Shown: positions 12,001 to 23,900 of the stretch, piece by piece | How the letters are laid out: each line of letters opens with the position of its first letter | Numbering within the stretch: the stretch's first letter is position 1 | NCBI GenBank assembly: GCA_002118135.1 | Contig: BDIU01000348.1 | Location: 1 to 58,159, forward strand | DNA: 58,159 bases | Direction: 5' to 3' | Source: Trebouxia sp. TZW2008 | Lineage: Eukaryota > Chlorophyta > Trebouxiophyceae > Trebouxiales > Trebouxiaceae | The notes under the pieces: generated by a model | Database searches by the model: none | What the model was told of the DNA's origin: nothing | Seen by the model: the letters and a program-made list of their open reading frames with translations, nothing else | Made by a program: the position numbers and the translations under genes

Positions 12001-15000
12001 ACTTGCATGTAGAGGCTGTTGCGGTGACGCTGACACCTGCAGGTTTGCCGATGGGGGAATCAGATGCATGCTTACTGCCAGTCGCTGTCAGTGCTGAGTC
12101 AAGCAGACATGTGGCAAGCATGTCTCAAAGGACATTTGGCATGTACGCATTAGCTGAAACCATACCAGCATGTGCTTCACAAAATGCACAAGAGCAATCA
12201 TGCAGCAAGAATTGGCAGAACCTTGTCAGGTAACCTCATACCAGCAAGTGCTTCACAGAATGCACAAGAGCAGCCTGTGGCAATCATGATAGCAAGTACT
12301 GGAGGAAGCTTGTCAGCTAGCCTCATGCAAGCATGTGCTTCACAGGATGCACAAGAGCAACTGGCAGCAACCATGGAGGCAAGAGTTGGAGGAAGCTCAC
12401 CTCTGCCACCATACATGGCGGCTCCAGACACACTCCAAGAAACATGACAACGTTTGGATGCCTGAGAGCAGCCATAATGCCAGCCTCTTTATCAAGGTCA
12501 TCAAGCGATCCAGCATTGCAGGCCCTGTGAGGGCGTGGCCCACTCAATGCACAGCCAGAGTTGTCACTGTCAGAACTCCCGCCAGCCTTCGGCACAGGTG
12601 GTGTCAGCAGCTTGATGGCTACAGTGGTCTCCCGCCATTTGCCTAGAAACACCCGGCCGAAAGAGCCCTCGCCAATCACACGGCTGAACGTCAGCTCGTC
12701 GTAGGCAATCTGCCAAGCTGTCGTGTCGAGACGAGTCAACCGCTGAATGTTTGCGTGCGTCTGCGAGCTGCTGCTTGTATTGCTCGACCGCCAGTGATTG
12801 CTGCTCCCGCCATAGTTTGAAGTCAGAGAATCCTCGTCGACTGGCCCAAGTGTGGCGTCGTCCTTGACCTGATTAGCGAGCAGCTCAGCATGAGCAGCCA
12901 TGCTGAGGTCCCCGCTTCGCCGCCTGCTGCGTCCCTCTGGTGCACCCTGTCCAAAGTTGCCATGCAAGCCCAATATGTCCAGCTGTGCCTGATGCTGTGA
13001 GAAGTGCTTTGAGATCTGGGCTAGGGGCACTGCTTCCAGCATAGCAACACTGTGGACAGGCCGAGCCAAGCTGCCCAAGCTACGCCTGCTAGTCAGAGGC
13101 GTCTCACTGTGGACTCTGCGTGCATCCAAGCTGAAGCGAAGGCTGCTGTCTCCTCCACTAGTGAAGGCTGGGGATGTTGGGACACTGCTGTCTTCTGCTT
13201 CAGGCTTTGGGGATGACAATGCCCCCTGCAAGCTGCCTGTCAGGTGTGAGTAGGCGCGCTTGCGGTTCATTGCTATGGCCCACACCGCCAAACCTGCAGC
13301 TACAAGCGGGCAAGCAACGTCAACACCGCAACAAGCACTGTCAGATATGCACAATGATGGACAGATGTGCGCCTTGCCAAGTCACACAGCCACAGAAGTC
13401 AGCAATTTGAGCACAGCAAAATTGTGAATTGTGCAATCTGGTGATGGTGATGGCTTGTCTTGCACCTCTTGGTGAGCTGCAAGACAGGTTGCATTGTGCA
13501 AGTCTTCTCACAAGCAAACTGACTAAGGATTGATGCATTTCCAAACCTCATAGGGCATGTAAAGCTGATGCTTATCCACACAACTAGTGGGCCAAGCAAG
13601 TGGCATGCAAAGAATGACTCACTTACATAAATTCGATTGCAAAGTTGCATAACAGAAGCTCAACAAGATCTGTGTAGGGTTGCACAACTTACACAATCCA
13701 ATGGCCAAAGGTATTCCGACACCCAGGATAGCTCCTAAAGCATTTGAGGACAGGCCCGCTGTAGCAGACGCTGTTACAGGGAGCAGTGGTCTTGGGACAG
13801 GAGATACAGGTGGTGGTGCGGGTTCCTGCTGAGGAGTGCCAACAAGCAATGAAGAATCTGGCGGCTGCAAGCAAGCAATCCAGCGTGAAAATATAGTTTC
13901 TCATGAATTGCAAGTTTGTTCAGTTGTCAAGGTTTTACAAATCACGCACTGTCTTGATGGAACAAAATGAGTTTGTTATCTGTGCTTTTGGACAGAAGGG
14001 CACTGGTGAGCTTGTTTTCTGTCAGATTACACTCTATCAAAAGCAATCAAATGGAGCGAGAGTACATGTGCACACATTGGAAGATGCACAAATGGTCGCT
14101 AGTTGTGGCACGCTTTGAACGTATGCAAGCAACACACATTATGATGTCATGCACATTGACAGCAATGACACAATGGGCAAATTAGATGATCTCACATTTG
14201 TTGTGAGGCAAACTTAGGTTGACTTATCTCTCTCCCAACCTTGACATTACTACACTACAGTCAAGCTCAAATGCATTGATGCCAGACAGAAGATGGTTAG
14301 CCCATCTTTGCCAAGCTTGCAGGCTTGACTCAACTGACAGCAGTGTCATCAAGGATCTATGCAGATATGTCAGCAAGCTATCAAAACATCACGCAATGCT
14401 GCCTATATATTCTTCCAAACATGCTGTCTCAAATGAAGGACAGCATGTGAGCATGCTCTGCAGTGTGTCTGAAAACGTGCAGTTCACCACAGCATGAGAT
14501 GATGACAAGAGCATGAATATGATCCACAGGATGATGGATGATGTTCACAAACATGATAAGGATGCTTTTGCTCAGCACCATCAGTGTCACACACCTGCTC
14601 GATGTCCAAAGAATCCAGCTCTATCTTTGTGGCTGATAACCCAGCTTGCTGAAGGGCTATTAGCAAGGGCCCTGTGACACTGGCCATGAGTTGATACTGC
14701 AAAGCAGTTGCCATGTTGCCTGACGTCACTATGGCCAACTGAGCTTGCACATAGGCCACTGAAGCTCCATCAGCCTGATGAAGCCGCCTCCCTACGTCAT
14801 ATCAGCAAAATGGCTGTCAGTCATTCGTTTCACTCATTCAAAACGCATGCGAGACAGGCTTTGCAGGCTCAGCTAGGTATGTACTTGAGCAATCAGCTGT
14901 TTCCAACTGCTGTCAGCATAGCAACAGAACATTGCAAGCAAATTGGAGCTGACCCACATTGCTTGCGGTCAAAGCAACCTGACTTTGCATGACAAGATGG

Positions 15001-15982
15001 AGATGCACTCACAGTCCACACAGAATGCAGCAAACAGCTGCATTGACAAGATGTGCATGGTCATGATGCGGCTGGTGACTTGCAGATGATGCCATGTTGT
15101 ACTTGCAAGTTCACTAAAGCAGGAGAATGAAGGCTGAAGCTTGCTTCATGTGTACAAGATAGGAAGCATACCTGACAAGTGAGTCGTTACAAGCAATCGC
15201 CGGGCTGGTGAAGGAGATGGTGTAGTGCTGGTGGGCGTAAACTCAGAAACGGACAGTAGTTCAAGGAATGTCATTTGCATGTTTGCTCCAGCTGTGACAG
15301 TGTTTGTGAGAGCTGTTGTCAGTGCCTGCCTCTGTGCTGAACCAAAAGGAATCAATGTGTTGCCATATATATTGAGGGTTGCAATAATGGCAGTCCGTGC
15401 ATCAGCAGACTTGTTTGACACAGGTGCTGGCTGAACCCCATTGGGTAACACAGCTATTGCTGGTGCTGGCGCTGCAGCGTTCAACAGCGGATTTGCAGTC
15501 AGAGATCTGCGGGGCCCAACGCTGCCTTCAGCAGTCTCATGCCATGACTGTGTGGGCAATGGAAGATGTGAGCCTGCATCGCATTGGTGCAAACCTTGGT
15601 ATCCATCAATGCAAAGAGCACAATGACTTTTTGAGGCACATGATAATGTCTTCATTGGCACAAGGGAGGTTATGCAGATGCTTTAGTTTTTCTTTGTCAG
15701 GACAGCTGATGTAAGGAGATTCTTGATATAAAAACAAGGCAATTGGGAACCAAACAGTGTACTCTGACTGCAATGGCGCCTCTCAGTAAGGACAATCCGA
15801 TGTAAGGACAAATTCCATGGTAGTCAAAGCAGTCATAATAAACAGAATTCACTGTACAGCACTCTTCTTGAAGACGCTTGGGTCAGCTTACCTTGTGCTG
15901 CTATTGCTAGCGGTGTCAAGCTTGAGAGCAGCAGAGCTGTCAAGTGCAAGGCGGCAAGCACTAACTTGTGACAGGGGGTCAT
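6098..15982 (-). CDS. Receptor-like TKL (Raf/CTR1-type) protein kinase
   Basis: Thirteen exons, 5' to 3': 15982-15892, 15573-15172, 14758-14595, 13864-13693, 13293-12401, 11975-11922, 11317-11165, 10091-10018, 9525-9399, 8820-8651, 7994-7823, 7538-7349 and 6498-6098. They give 1020 residues. Residues 1-30 are a signal peptide ([20 protein letters not shown] and onward). An extracellular part of about 230 residues ends in a proline-rich stretch. A transmembrane helix lies at about 262-285 and is followed by MNRKR. A long linker leads to a TKL kinase at about 473-767: GEGSFG at 484, lysine 504 in [12 protein letters not shown] at 626-633, DFN instead of DFG at 646-648 and WVAPE at 669-673. A serine-rich tail of about 250 residues follows. 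About 40 residues separate the VAIK lysine from helix C, longer than usual. The ectodomain resembles no family I can name, so the ligand is unknown. The model rests on clean phases in all 12 introns. Confidence 0.88.
7030..7348 (-). repeat. Degenerate partial copies of receptor-kinase exon 12 (3' side)
   Basis: Sequence around the 3' end and donor of exon 12 (7349-7538) recurs downstream at about 7030-7095 and 7200-7320, including the CTAGACTGGA-type block, the GCATGGACAGAGGGAT block and the GCAGCTCATGCACAA block. The copies are frame-broken and interrupted by a SINE-like element at about 7105-7195. Confidence 0.6.
7105..7195 (+). mobile_element. SINE-like element, family A, copy 1
   Basis: A body of about 65 bp centred on GTGCGTACCTAGCTGGGCC, followed by a GAATGAATGAATG tail. 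Three other copies lie at 14812-14905, 35283-35370 and 40395-40508. This one sits in the last intron of the receptor kinase. The tetranucleotide tail and dispersed intronic positions suggest a short retroelement. No internal Pol III boxes were recognised. Confidence 0.55.
8085..8170 (-). repeat. Degenerate copy of receptor-kinase exon 11 start
   Basis: The segment matches the first part of exon 11 (7823-7994) and its acceptor intron. It keeps the CTGC acceptor context but has a TAG in the equivalent frame, so it is a decayed partial exon copy in the intron just upstream of exon 11. Confidence 0.55.
8300..8335. repeat. AAGC/GCAA tetranucleotide run
   Basis: A simple run of AAGC units in the intron between exons 10 and 11 of the receptor kinase. 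Similar short GCAA runs recur throughout the introns of the window. Confidence 0.7.
8878..9125 (-). repeat. Two degenerate copies of receptor-kinase exon 10 start
   Basis: Segments at about 8880-8940 and 8985-9110 resemble the first half of exon 10 (8651-8820), which encodes [14 protein letters not shown]. The first copy preserves this text closely. Both lie in the intron directly upstream of the exon and are truncated. Confidence 0.65.
9553..9660 (-). mobile_element. Possible SINE-like element, family C
   Basis: The block containing TTCCAGCACATGTGCTAGGT has relatives at about 17560-17645, 47630-47700 and 51790-51895. On the minus strand this copy ends in a run of ATT/TCA trinucleotides, like a retroelement tail. 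Similarity is short and partly degenerate, so the call is tentative. Confidence 0.35.
10703..11130 (-). repeat. Three tandem copies of the kinase catalytic-loop exon
   Basis: Partial copies of exon 7 (11165-11317) lie at about 10703-10805, 10850-10945 and 11028-11128, downstream of the true exon in the same intron. The equivalent of HRDLKSAN reads PRDLKSAN in the two farther copies and HRDLKSAK in the nearest. All keep the donor GT after the VK or VKV codons. The 5' parts with the true acceptor are missing. Confidence 0.8.
12150..12400 (-). repeat. Tandem repeats at the exon 5 donor of the receptor kinase
   Basis: Three units of about 75-85 bp, starting near 12160, 12229 and 12313, share ATGTGCTTCACA and ATGCACAAGAGCA. 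The last unit contains the real donor of exon 5 at 12399-12400. The intron edge itself is therefore tandemly duplicated. Confidence 0.7.
14812..14905 (-). mobile_element. SINE-like element, family A, copy 2
   Basis: The reverse complement matches the family A body: TTGGAAACAGCTGATTGCTC, then TACCTAGCTGAGCCTG, then a GAATGAGTGAAACGAATGA tail. It lies in intron 2 of the receptor kinase and is more diverged than copies 1 and 3. Confidence 0.5.
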
Positions 15983-17669
15983 TCTCCACCAGGAATGGAC
16001 AGAGCTGTGTTGCAGCGGAGCGCAATCTTGTCTGTGATTGCACACCCGCAAGGTTGCAGAGGACTGGGAGCCAGAACACTTCGCTGAAACGTGGGCATCT
16101 CCTTTTTCATTGTGTGCCTTGCATTCTTGCAAAGGGCTCCTCGAGCTGGGCTTGCCAGACTACATCTGGCGCCCGAAGCAGATTTGAGCTATTCTGCACC
16201 TCCGAAAGTCACTCGGGACGCTGAGCGTGCAAGGTCTGGGGCTCAATCAGTGCAGGCGTTTGCTTGCAACAGGAGAGCTGGTGTTTGGGGTATCACGAGC
16301 AGCGCAACAACAACATCACGAGCTGATCATGGTGCAGTCACACCGAAATCACTTTGTGAGCGCCTATGTGCATTCGGCTACGGTTACTTTAGGCTTGCGC
16401 AATAGTGTCAGTGTTGCCTGTGGCCGGGCGAGGCGGTGTCGATACCGTCGTGTTAAGCGCTGCAAGCAGGAACGAAAGTTTGATGTATCTAAGCTTGCAA
16501 ATAGCGTCGCTCGCTCCGCCTTGGCACGCAGTATCCTGCATTCGAAAGCCTTGCAGCAGCTGATGACTGACCAAAGTTTCGAAGGGCGGGTTGGGGCACT
16601 TTCAAGTCGTGCTAGGGCGCTTTTTACAAAATAGAACGGTTCGCTGCCCGAAAAGCCCACTTTCAACGAAATCTGCAGCACATCACAATGATCATGAGCC
16701 CCTCGCAAGACTCAAGAGGAAGTCATCTGCAAAGGTTGCATTGTATCTAATAGTATCACATCATATCGGCTCAATCGTATGTCATTGAGCTAGAAATAGC
16801 ATACTTCCTCTATCATTTCTCAACACAGTCTGCTGCTGCAATGCACAACAGCCAGCAGCCCATTACAACACTACTATTGTGAGCAGGCACTGCACTCAGC
16901 ATTGAATGTCAAGGCGTTGCCTGCCTTACGTTTGCACCGGGTCTCGCTGAAAGTACCATTTTTGATGATGTAACAGATCTAGACTGTGAACAACAGTAGA
17001 TTTTCTATAGTGCCCTGTCAAGCTCTATTGGACTGCAGAGAAGTAACAACAAACTCACTCTTGGAGTTTACTCAACAAGCAGCAAAACTGCAGCACAAAA
17101 TGAGCAAAAGCTCAAGCTCAGAGGCAAAATCAAACCAGAGATTGATCCACAATGTCTGGTCTAGCGCAGCACAACACAGTCATCATGAGCTGAGCAAAAA
17201 TCATGACATTGTACACTGTCTACAGACATCTGTGACAAAAATTCCAGATAGAGCTGTTTATTTTGCAATGAACAACCACAAAAACGGAGTTGTACAAACA
17301 AAACAGCAGAGCAACAAATTTCAAAAGTGCAGCTCAAGCTCAACAAAGCAAAATTAGAAAGCAGGGAAGCAAGCACTGCAATGTTTTGCAACAAAACTCC
17401 TTTAAATCAGTAAATGTGTATTATCAGAAAAGGAAAAGAAGCCTTGCTCACGGCTACTGAATTATCACCACCCCATGGGCCCGCAAGCTGACTTCTTAAG
17501 CGTTCAAAATCTGGTTTGTTCAATTAAGGGCTCCAGTATAAATCCTTAGCTTTTCCATCGTCAACAGAATAATGAGAGATAACTTGTTCTAAGACATGTG
17601 CTAGGTGTTTGTGGCACATGGTCTGCTGCGCCAGATAGGCTTGTGTTGAGCGTCACGGGTGGTGCCCCT
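15983..17669. other. Intergenic region upstream of the receptor kinase
   Basis: About 1.7 kb lies between the receptor-kinase start and the end of the RAP-protein gene on the same strand. Positions 15990-16700 are richer in CpG and probably hold the kinase promoter and 5' UTR. Positions 16980-17400 are rich in CAA and AAAG. The open frames of 100-135 codons here have no recognisable domains and are not called. Confidence 0.45.
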
Positions 17670-19999
17670 TCATTGGCTGATGGGAAGTCTGGTCTTGGCA
17701 TCACGTGTTTCCTTTTGATGCTGTACAATTGCAGCATCGATTTTGCTCTGGAAATACACACAAGGATGCTTGACATCACGTTCTTCAAACCATGGGATGA
17801 TGACAAGCTGCCAACCTTGCCTTCTCAACATAGCGTTTCTGTACAGAGTACTGCCATTTGGCCTGCAAGCAAGATAAGATGACTGTGCATTTAGAACTCA
17901 AAGTCTTGCACAAACCAAGTGAATCAAGGGGAAGTGGCAGATGCTTGTGGACTTATGTTCACAAGACCTACATGGATGTCAATGCAATATATGGACTTCA
18001 GTTTGAGACAAGGCGTACCAAACGGCCAACATCAAGCTTTTGAGCTGCGACGAGGCAAGCAACAGGACAACTCAGAAAGATCACAGATTGTTGCAATTGC
18101 TTAAAACTGTACACCCAGCCTTGCTGCATTTGAGCACAATCACGATTGTGCAGCATTCTCATTATTTACTTGCTTGCCCTGCATAATGCAACAGCTTGCC
18201 ACACAAACAACAACAACGACAAGAGATCTTTTGAGCAGACACCTATTTACCTGGTAGTTGGGTTTGGGCCTTTATCAAGCCGGAAGTCTTCATAAAGGAA
18301 GTGTGGCGTGCCGTCCACTTCAATTGCAATCTCGCAAGGATCTGTGGCTGATGGCAATAAGGCTGCATCAATAAAGTGCAAACCGTCTCCTGAGTCGCAG
18401 TGTTTAATCACCTCATACCCCATGAGGCGCAGGTAATGGATGGTGCGTTTCTCATTGACCAACTGTGTATCTGCTTGCTTAATCTCGTACAATGGAGCAG
18501 CTGTTTGTACGCGCTGCTTCAACTGCATAACAAGGCAAGTCAACAAGCTATGACGCTGGCGTGGGGCAGCACTGATGACTAGCAATAAGGTTGAGACTTT
18601 TGCAAGCAATTGTACATAGGGGTATGAACTGCGATGCAATCTTGCTCACGTCTTGCCCATTGCCTGGCCATGCGTTGCAAGGCAAAGCTCAGGCATCAAG
18701 TAGCATGGAGGCGCTGGCAAAGCAGCATGCATCAAAACCATGTCACAGAGCTTCCCATCAAGATACAAAATTTTACAAAACGTATATGACACAATGTAGT
18801 CATGCAGCTGACACAGGCATGGTGCAAGCTCACATGTTTCCATGTACTGTAAGCAGGTGAGCTCTGACCTTGTGGCGTCAAGCTCTGCAAAGCCCGATGC
18901 AGCTGATCCACCATTGTGTCATTAGGGTCGCCGCTCATGTTTCTCATGTTTCTCAGCATAATATGCGTAAAAAAGCTCATATCCAATGCGCCAAGTATAG
19001 CCAAGCTCCAACCCACTGATCTGTCAAGCTTGCCGGGTAAGATTTGCTTGCTATCAACATAGCTCTCTTGAAAGCGTCGCAACATGCAATGCGGAGGTGC
19101 GTACCCCAGGGTTGCACATGCCCGCAACACACTAGCTATGGTTTGCGGATGTGACACACCTTGTAGCAAAGCTTGATAGACTCTGGTCACAATCAGCTCT
19201 GCCAGCGCTGGGTTGATGTGCAGCTTGATGTGTGCAAGGGTGCTCATTGTTATTCCCAAGCATTCCACACCATGTCCAAGACCAGTGTTTGTTTTTATGC
19301 CCTGCTCACTTGTGTCCAAACAGCTGCGAATGAGATCACCATTGCCTGGATCACAACCAAGATGACTGAATGCCCATAGCACGCTGCTGGCACTTTGTGC
19401 ATTTGCTGAGGCTTCTGTAGCTACAATCCTGCTCATCAGGGCTTCTTCACATCCTGGAATTAGGTGATCTGGCATGATGCTCATTCGCGCAAGTGCCGAC
19501 AGTATATTACTCAAAGCCCAATGCTGCAGAATATGGATTGTCTTCTGCAGTAGCGCTGCATTCAAGGCCTCAATGGCAGGGCTAGCCTGAGCAGTGATGT
19601 CCAGAGTCAGCCTTGGATAACACATGCGCAACTGACAGAAAAGCAGCAGAGCAGCTGACAGGGTCGAACAGGTGTGGATACTTTTGCAGCCAACGTTGCA
19701 TTTGCTGACAAAATGAGCCGATTGCAGGCTGTACTCATGCCTTGTCTTGCATGACTGCAATTGCGTGCAACCAATTGGAAATAATTCTGCAGATTAGATG
19801 ATCTGCTTTCTTGATAGACTTCGTCTGCCAGCCTGCCTGCACCTTCAGAGCCAATGACTGCCTGTCTACAGTGGAAAGGCTCAGGTTGTATCCGTGGCTT
19901 TACCTCAGTAGCCAAGGGAAGGCTGCCAGGCTTGCTGGTCTCGCCATTTGTTTGCTGACAATGCGGCAAGGCGACAAATGCTCGAATTGTGAAGGCCAT
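17670..19999 (-). CDS. RAP-domain, octotricopeptide-like organelle RNA-binding protein
   Basis: Four exons, 5' to 3': 19999-19682, 19631-18869, 18578-18251 and 17862-17670. They give 533 residues with matching phases. The C-terminal RAP domain is clear: EIAIEVDGTPHF, then a NGSTLYRNAMLRRQGW segment and LVIIPWFEERD, split across the last intron. The middle has repeated helical segments such as HWALSNILSALARM and ASSVLWAFSHLG, which match the degenerate octotricopeptide/FAST-like repeats of algal organelle RNA factors. The N-terminus (MAFTIRAFVALPHCQQ) could be an organelle transit peptide. Members of this family bind specific organellar transcripts and control their processing, stability or translation; the target here cannot be read. 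At 533 residues it is short for the family, so further 5' exons above 19999 are possible. Its final exon was found only by splicing. Confidence 0.82.
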
Positions 20000-20901
20000 G
20001 CCTCCGTGCCTACAGCACACGAAAGCTTATGCTGCTGGTGCTGTTTACAAAGCTATTTCTCTGAACCACACGTACTCTCTGATACACCCTGCATGCTTTG
20101 TACGTCAACTGCAAAGCTGTCTGAGCTGCAACTGAACGTGAGCCGCTGCCAAGTCGCTGAATCAACAGCTTGACGGCCGAAGAAGCCAGCGTGCCGGGCG
20201 AGATCAGGAAGCGTCTGCCATCGCAGTGAAAACAGTCGTCAAGACAACCACTAGCCACGTTGAGTATGGCAACACACGCCTGCCAGACAAGCCGGATTTC
20301 TGAAGCGCAAAGCAGGCTTTTGAGCAGGCGTTTAAAGCTGCCATGCCTTGCAGTTAATAACACCAAATAATGATGGTAATTGCAGGTGCCGAGCGTTTCA
20401 ATTAAACATAGCAATCACGTCAGACATATGCTGTACAAAAAATGGCTAAACCTACACAGGTGATGGTAGCAAATGACATACAAGCCTTGTATAAACATGC
20501 ACAATGGCAGAATACACATAAAGGATTTCAATTTTGGGAAAGACACGAGCTTATCACTTTCAGAGAAGAAAGCAGCCCCATTGCTACATTAGCTGCAAAA
20601 CGCTGCCATCCAAATAATGCCCTATAGTGCTGGCAGAAAGAATGAGCAGTCAACAATCTCTTGCATGCTGACAGGTGCAGTCTGTAGCATGTAAAAAAAC
20701 GCTGCAAGATTTGGCAAGCAAATCTGCTTGGGCGTATGACAACTGCCTTGTCAGCAGCGCATGAGTCAGGACCTGTCCAGACACTGTAGTAAACCAGTGC
20801 TAATCAAATGACTCCCAACGCATTGGCAGTAAACAAGTTTTGAGGCTGCCAAAAGCAATGCAAATGCAAGACATAGCCCTGAGCATGTTCGCCTCAAACT
20901 T
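20000..20901. other. Intergenic region between RAP gene and desaturase gene
   Basis: About 900 bp. The part from 20000 to 20400 is CpG-richer and probably holds the RAP-gene promoter; a long minus-strand frame there (20010-20414) has no recognised domain. The rest, up to the desaturase stop at 20902, shows no feature I can name. Confidence 0.4.
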
Positions 20902-23900
20902 TTACTTGCTTTGTGATGTCTTCAATCTGGCCGCAAACTGGGGGTCCTTCTGATAGTATACAACGTCGCCTTCATCCGCCACATAGTGGTCGGTTTGGAA
21001 GCTCCTGACCAAGTGATTCACCAAATGGAAAGGAATTGGCCCCTTGGACTTCTCTGGAACACGGTAGTAGTCTTTCATGATAGGCTTGATTGCCTCTGTA
21101 GCCTCCTCTAGGTGGTAGTGAGGCATCTGCAAAGACCATCATTCCATCAGCAAGGAAAGAAAAACAATATAAAAGGGATCGTCTAAAGGGTAGCGAGGCA
21201 TTTGCAAAGACCATGCCTCCATCAGCTAGAACAACATCAGCAAGGAAGGCATCAGCAAGATGAGAAAACAAAAAGGGTCCTCTGAGTGGTAATGAGGCCT
21301 CTCATCACCCACGAGCCTGTGAGAAATGACAGCAATAATGCTGACACCAAATAAAGCAGTGCTTGGCAACTCAATAAATCTGTAATCCAAGAGAGACCAA
21401 GTGTCTTGCTGTTGCACATCATGCTGGGCGCCTGTGAAGGGATAAGCAATACAAAAGTGCTTGGACTTCAAGCCCTCAAAGGCAATCCCAGACATCAGAC
21501 AAGCATACTCAAATACAGTGATGCAAACCATTATTTGAAGCATCATTACTCAGTACGGAATATGTAACATGCGACACATAGTGTTAAACTTTACGAATGC
21601 AGATCATTAAGGTGCAGTGCAGATTGTGCAATACGCAGCATGTTGAAGCCAACACCTTACCCAATATGCACATACTTTGAAGTTTGAATAATCACTGAAA
21701 TGGATAGTATGTAAATTCGCTACAAAATGCTGACTGCTGTGACAAGCCTCACCTGAGGAAATAGGTGATGCAATACATGGGTGCCAATATCATGGTGGAT
21801 CTTGTTGAAAATGCCATAATCCCGGTCAATTGTGGACAAGCCTCCTCTCAAATAGCTCCATTCCTGTTGCACAGCACAGTCAGACATTTGATTGAGAAAT
21901 AAAAATTGATGAGCCTTTACAACCATTACAGAGACATTGCGTTCTGATATGTAAACTGAATACAGATGAAAAGGCATACAAAGGCATGCGTCACACTCTG
22001 ACAAACCCTGATTTGCTGATGCAATGAGCATTGCATTGGATTGCAAGCATGAGACGCTGTATGCATGAGCCAGGCACGCCGGACAGCCTGCTGCTTTGCC
22101 TGCTTGCAAACTACACAGTTTTACCTGCAGATGACATGCACCCTGCACTAGGATTAAGATGATACTGCGAACAATGCAAGATACATCATTTGTGTGAGAC
22201 ATTTTCTGCATACAGGCACTGCTCATGCTGTCATCAATATGCCATGTGACATGTCATACCATAGGACATGCAGTACCATTTGCTGTCTGCAGCATGACTC
22301 GACACAACCTTAGCAAAGTGAACACAATTTGTTAAAACATCAAGCACAGGTTTGAGACTGTCAATGTTATCTGCAACGTGACTTGACACACACTTTGTAA
22401 AGTGAACATACCTCGCCTCTGTACCAGGGGATCTTGGAGTCATCCTCAGGACCATGGTGATGCAGATATGTGACAGCATCCAGCCACATGACGTTGATCC
22501 AGTAGGGCATGAAGTACAGGTTGAACATGGCCAAGGGCCCCAGGGCTATTGTGAAACCGGCCAGGACTGCCACCATGCCTAGCATGAATCTATTGGAGGT
22601 CTCAACCTGAACAATACAGGTAGCAGGTCAAAAAAGCTCACAAGCAAGCAGAACACAAGGTCATGCAGCACTGAACATGGCTACAAGGCAAATTAGAGGC
22701 GCAATCAACCAACTTGCATAATTGCAAAACTAAGTGGTCATGCAGCAATATATATGGCTGCAGCGCATACCATCATCGTTTCATTCAAGAATGAAGTTGT
22801 TGGAGCTTGAAGGCAATCGCCCGACGTTCATGCAGCACTGCAAAACTCACAATGTAAAACTGCACAACAGCAAAGCAGCATGAGTAGGTGGTCATGCAGC
22901 GCTGTAACACATACCAGAGGTGCCTCAGACGGTACAAACAGGTCACACTTTGGGTCATAGTGGGAGCCTTCTTTGCCTGGGCTCCTGCTCCGCAGATAGA
23001 AGGGAAAGGCCAACATAGCTATGGGGAACGTTAGACGCCCTATCCTTGACATGCTGTCCTGCAAATGCCATTGCAACACAATTAGTGATCATAGTCAGAC
23101 GCCCTCTTTAGTCATGCTGTCCTGCAGCTCACACTGCAACATGAACAGTCAAAGGCCAGCATGGCTATGGGGAAAGTCGGACGCCCTATCCTTGACATGC
23201 TGTCCTGCAGCCAAGAGTGCAACACAATCAGCAATCATGACTGCTATGGCCAGCACAGTTGGCTCGGGGTCCTGCTCTGTAGGTAGAAGGGAAAGGCAAG
23301 CATGCCTATGGGGAATGTCAGACAGCCTACCCTTGACATGCTGTCGTGCAACCACCAATGCAACACAGTCAGTCGTCATAGTGAGACGCCCTGTTCTTAA
23401 CATGCTATCCTGCAGCCAACAGTGCAACACAACCAGTCAAAGGCGGCGTTTGCTATGCAGAAAACCAGATGCCGTATTCTTGACATGCTGTCATGTAGGC
23501 AACAGTGCAACACAATTAATTATCATATTCAGGCGCCTTTTTACTGACATGCTGTCCTGCAGCCAATAGTGCAACACAATGAGTCTTCATGACTGCTGTG
23601 ACTCACACAGTCTGGAACTTCTGCACCTATGCTTGACATGCTGTTCTGCAGCCAACTGTGCAACATCATCAGACATTGTGACTCCTGTGGTTCCTTGAGC
23701 ATTGCTATGGGAAAGACTAAGCACCCTGTTCTTGACATGCTCTCCAGGAGGGTATGTTAAGAAGAAGTTGACTCAGTCACCATAGTCACTCCTTTTGCTT
23801 GACAAGTGTCCTGCAGCTTTTTATGCTGTAAATTTGCATATAAAGGTATGCAGAGCAGCTTGAACATGCGCAGTGCTGCACCCTGTTGGGAGTTTGTGCA

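Noticed and set aside
15817..16634. Plus-strand frames of 100-135 codons upstream of the receptor kinase
   Set aside because: They lie in a CpG-rich promoter and antisense to the signal-peptide exon; low GC-independent support and no domains.
16986..17357. 123-codon frame rich in Ser, Gln and Lys
   Set aside because: Starts with GTG, composition follows local CAA/AAAG richness, and no splice or domain support.
16850..17400. Possible retroelement remnant between kinase and RAP genes
   Set aside because: No reverse-transcriptase motifs, terminal repeats or family match were seen.
20010..20414. 134-codon minus frame upstream of the RAP gene
   Set aside because: Begins with a non-ATG codon and contains no RAP or repeat motifs; could be 5' UTR, but extra exons cannot be excluded.
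23021..23569. 182-codon plus frame in the desaturase intron
   Set aside because: It arises from the repeated exon-edge units and is antisense; no independent coding evidence.
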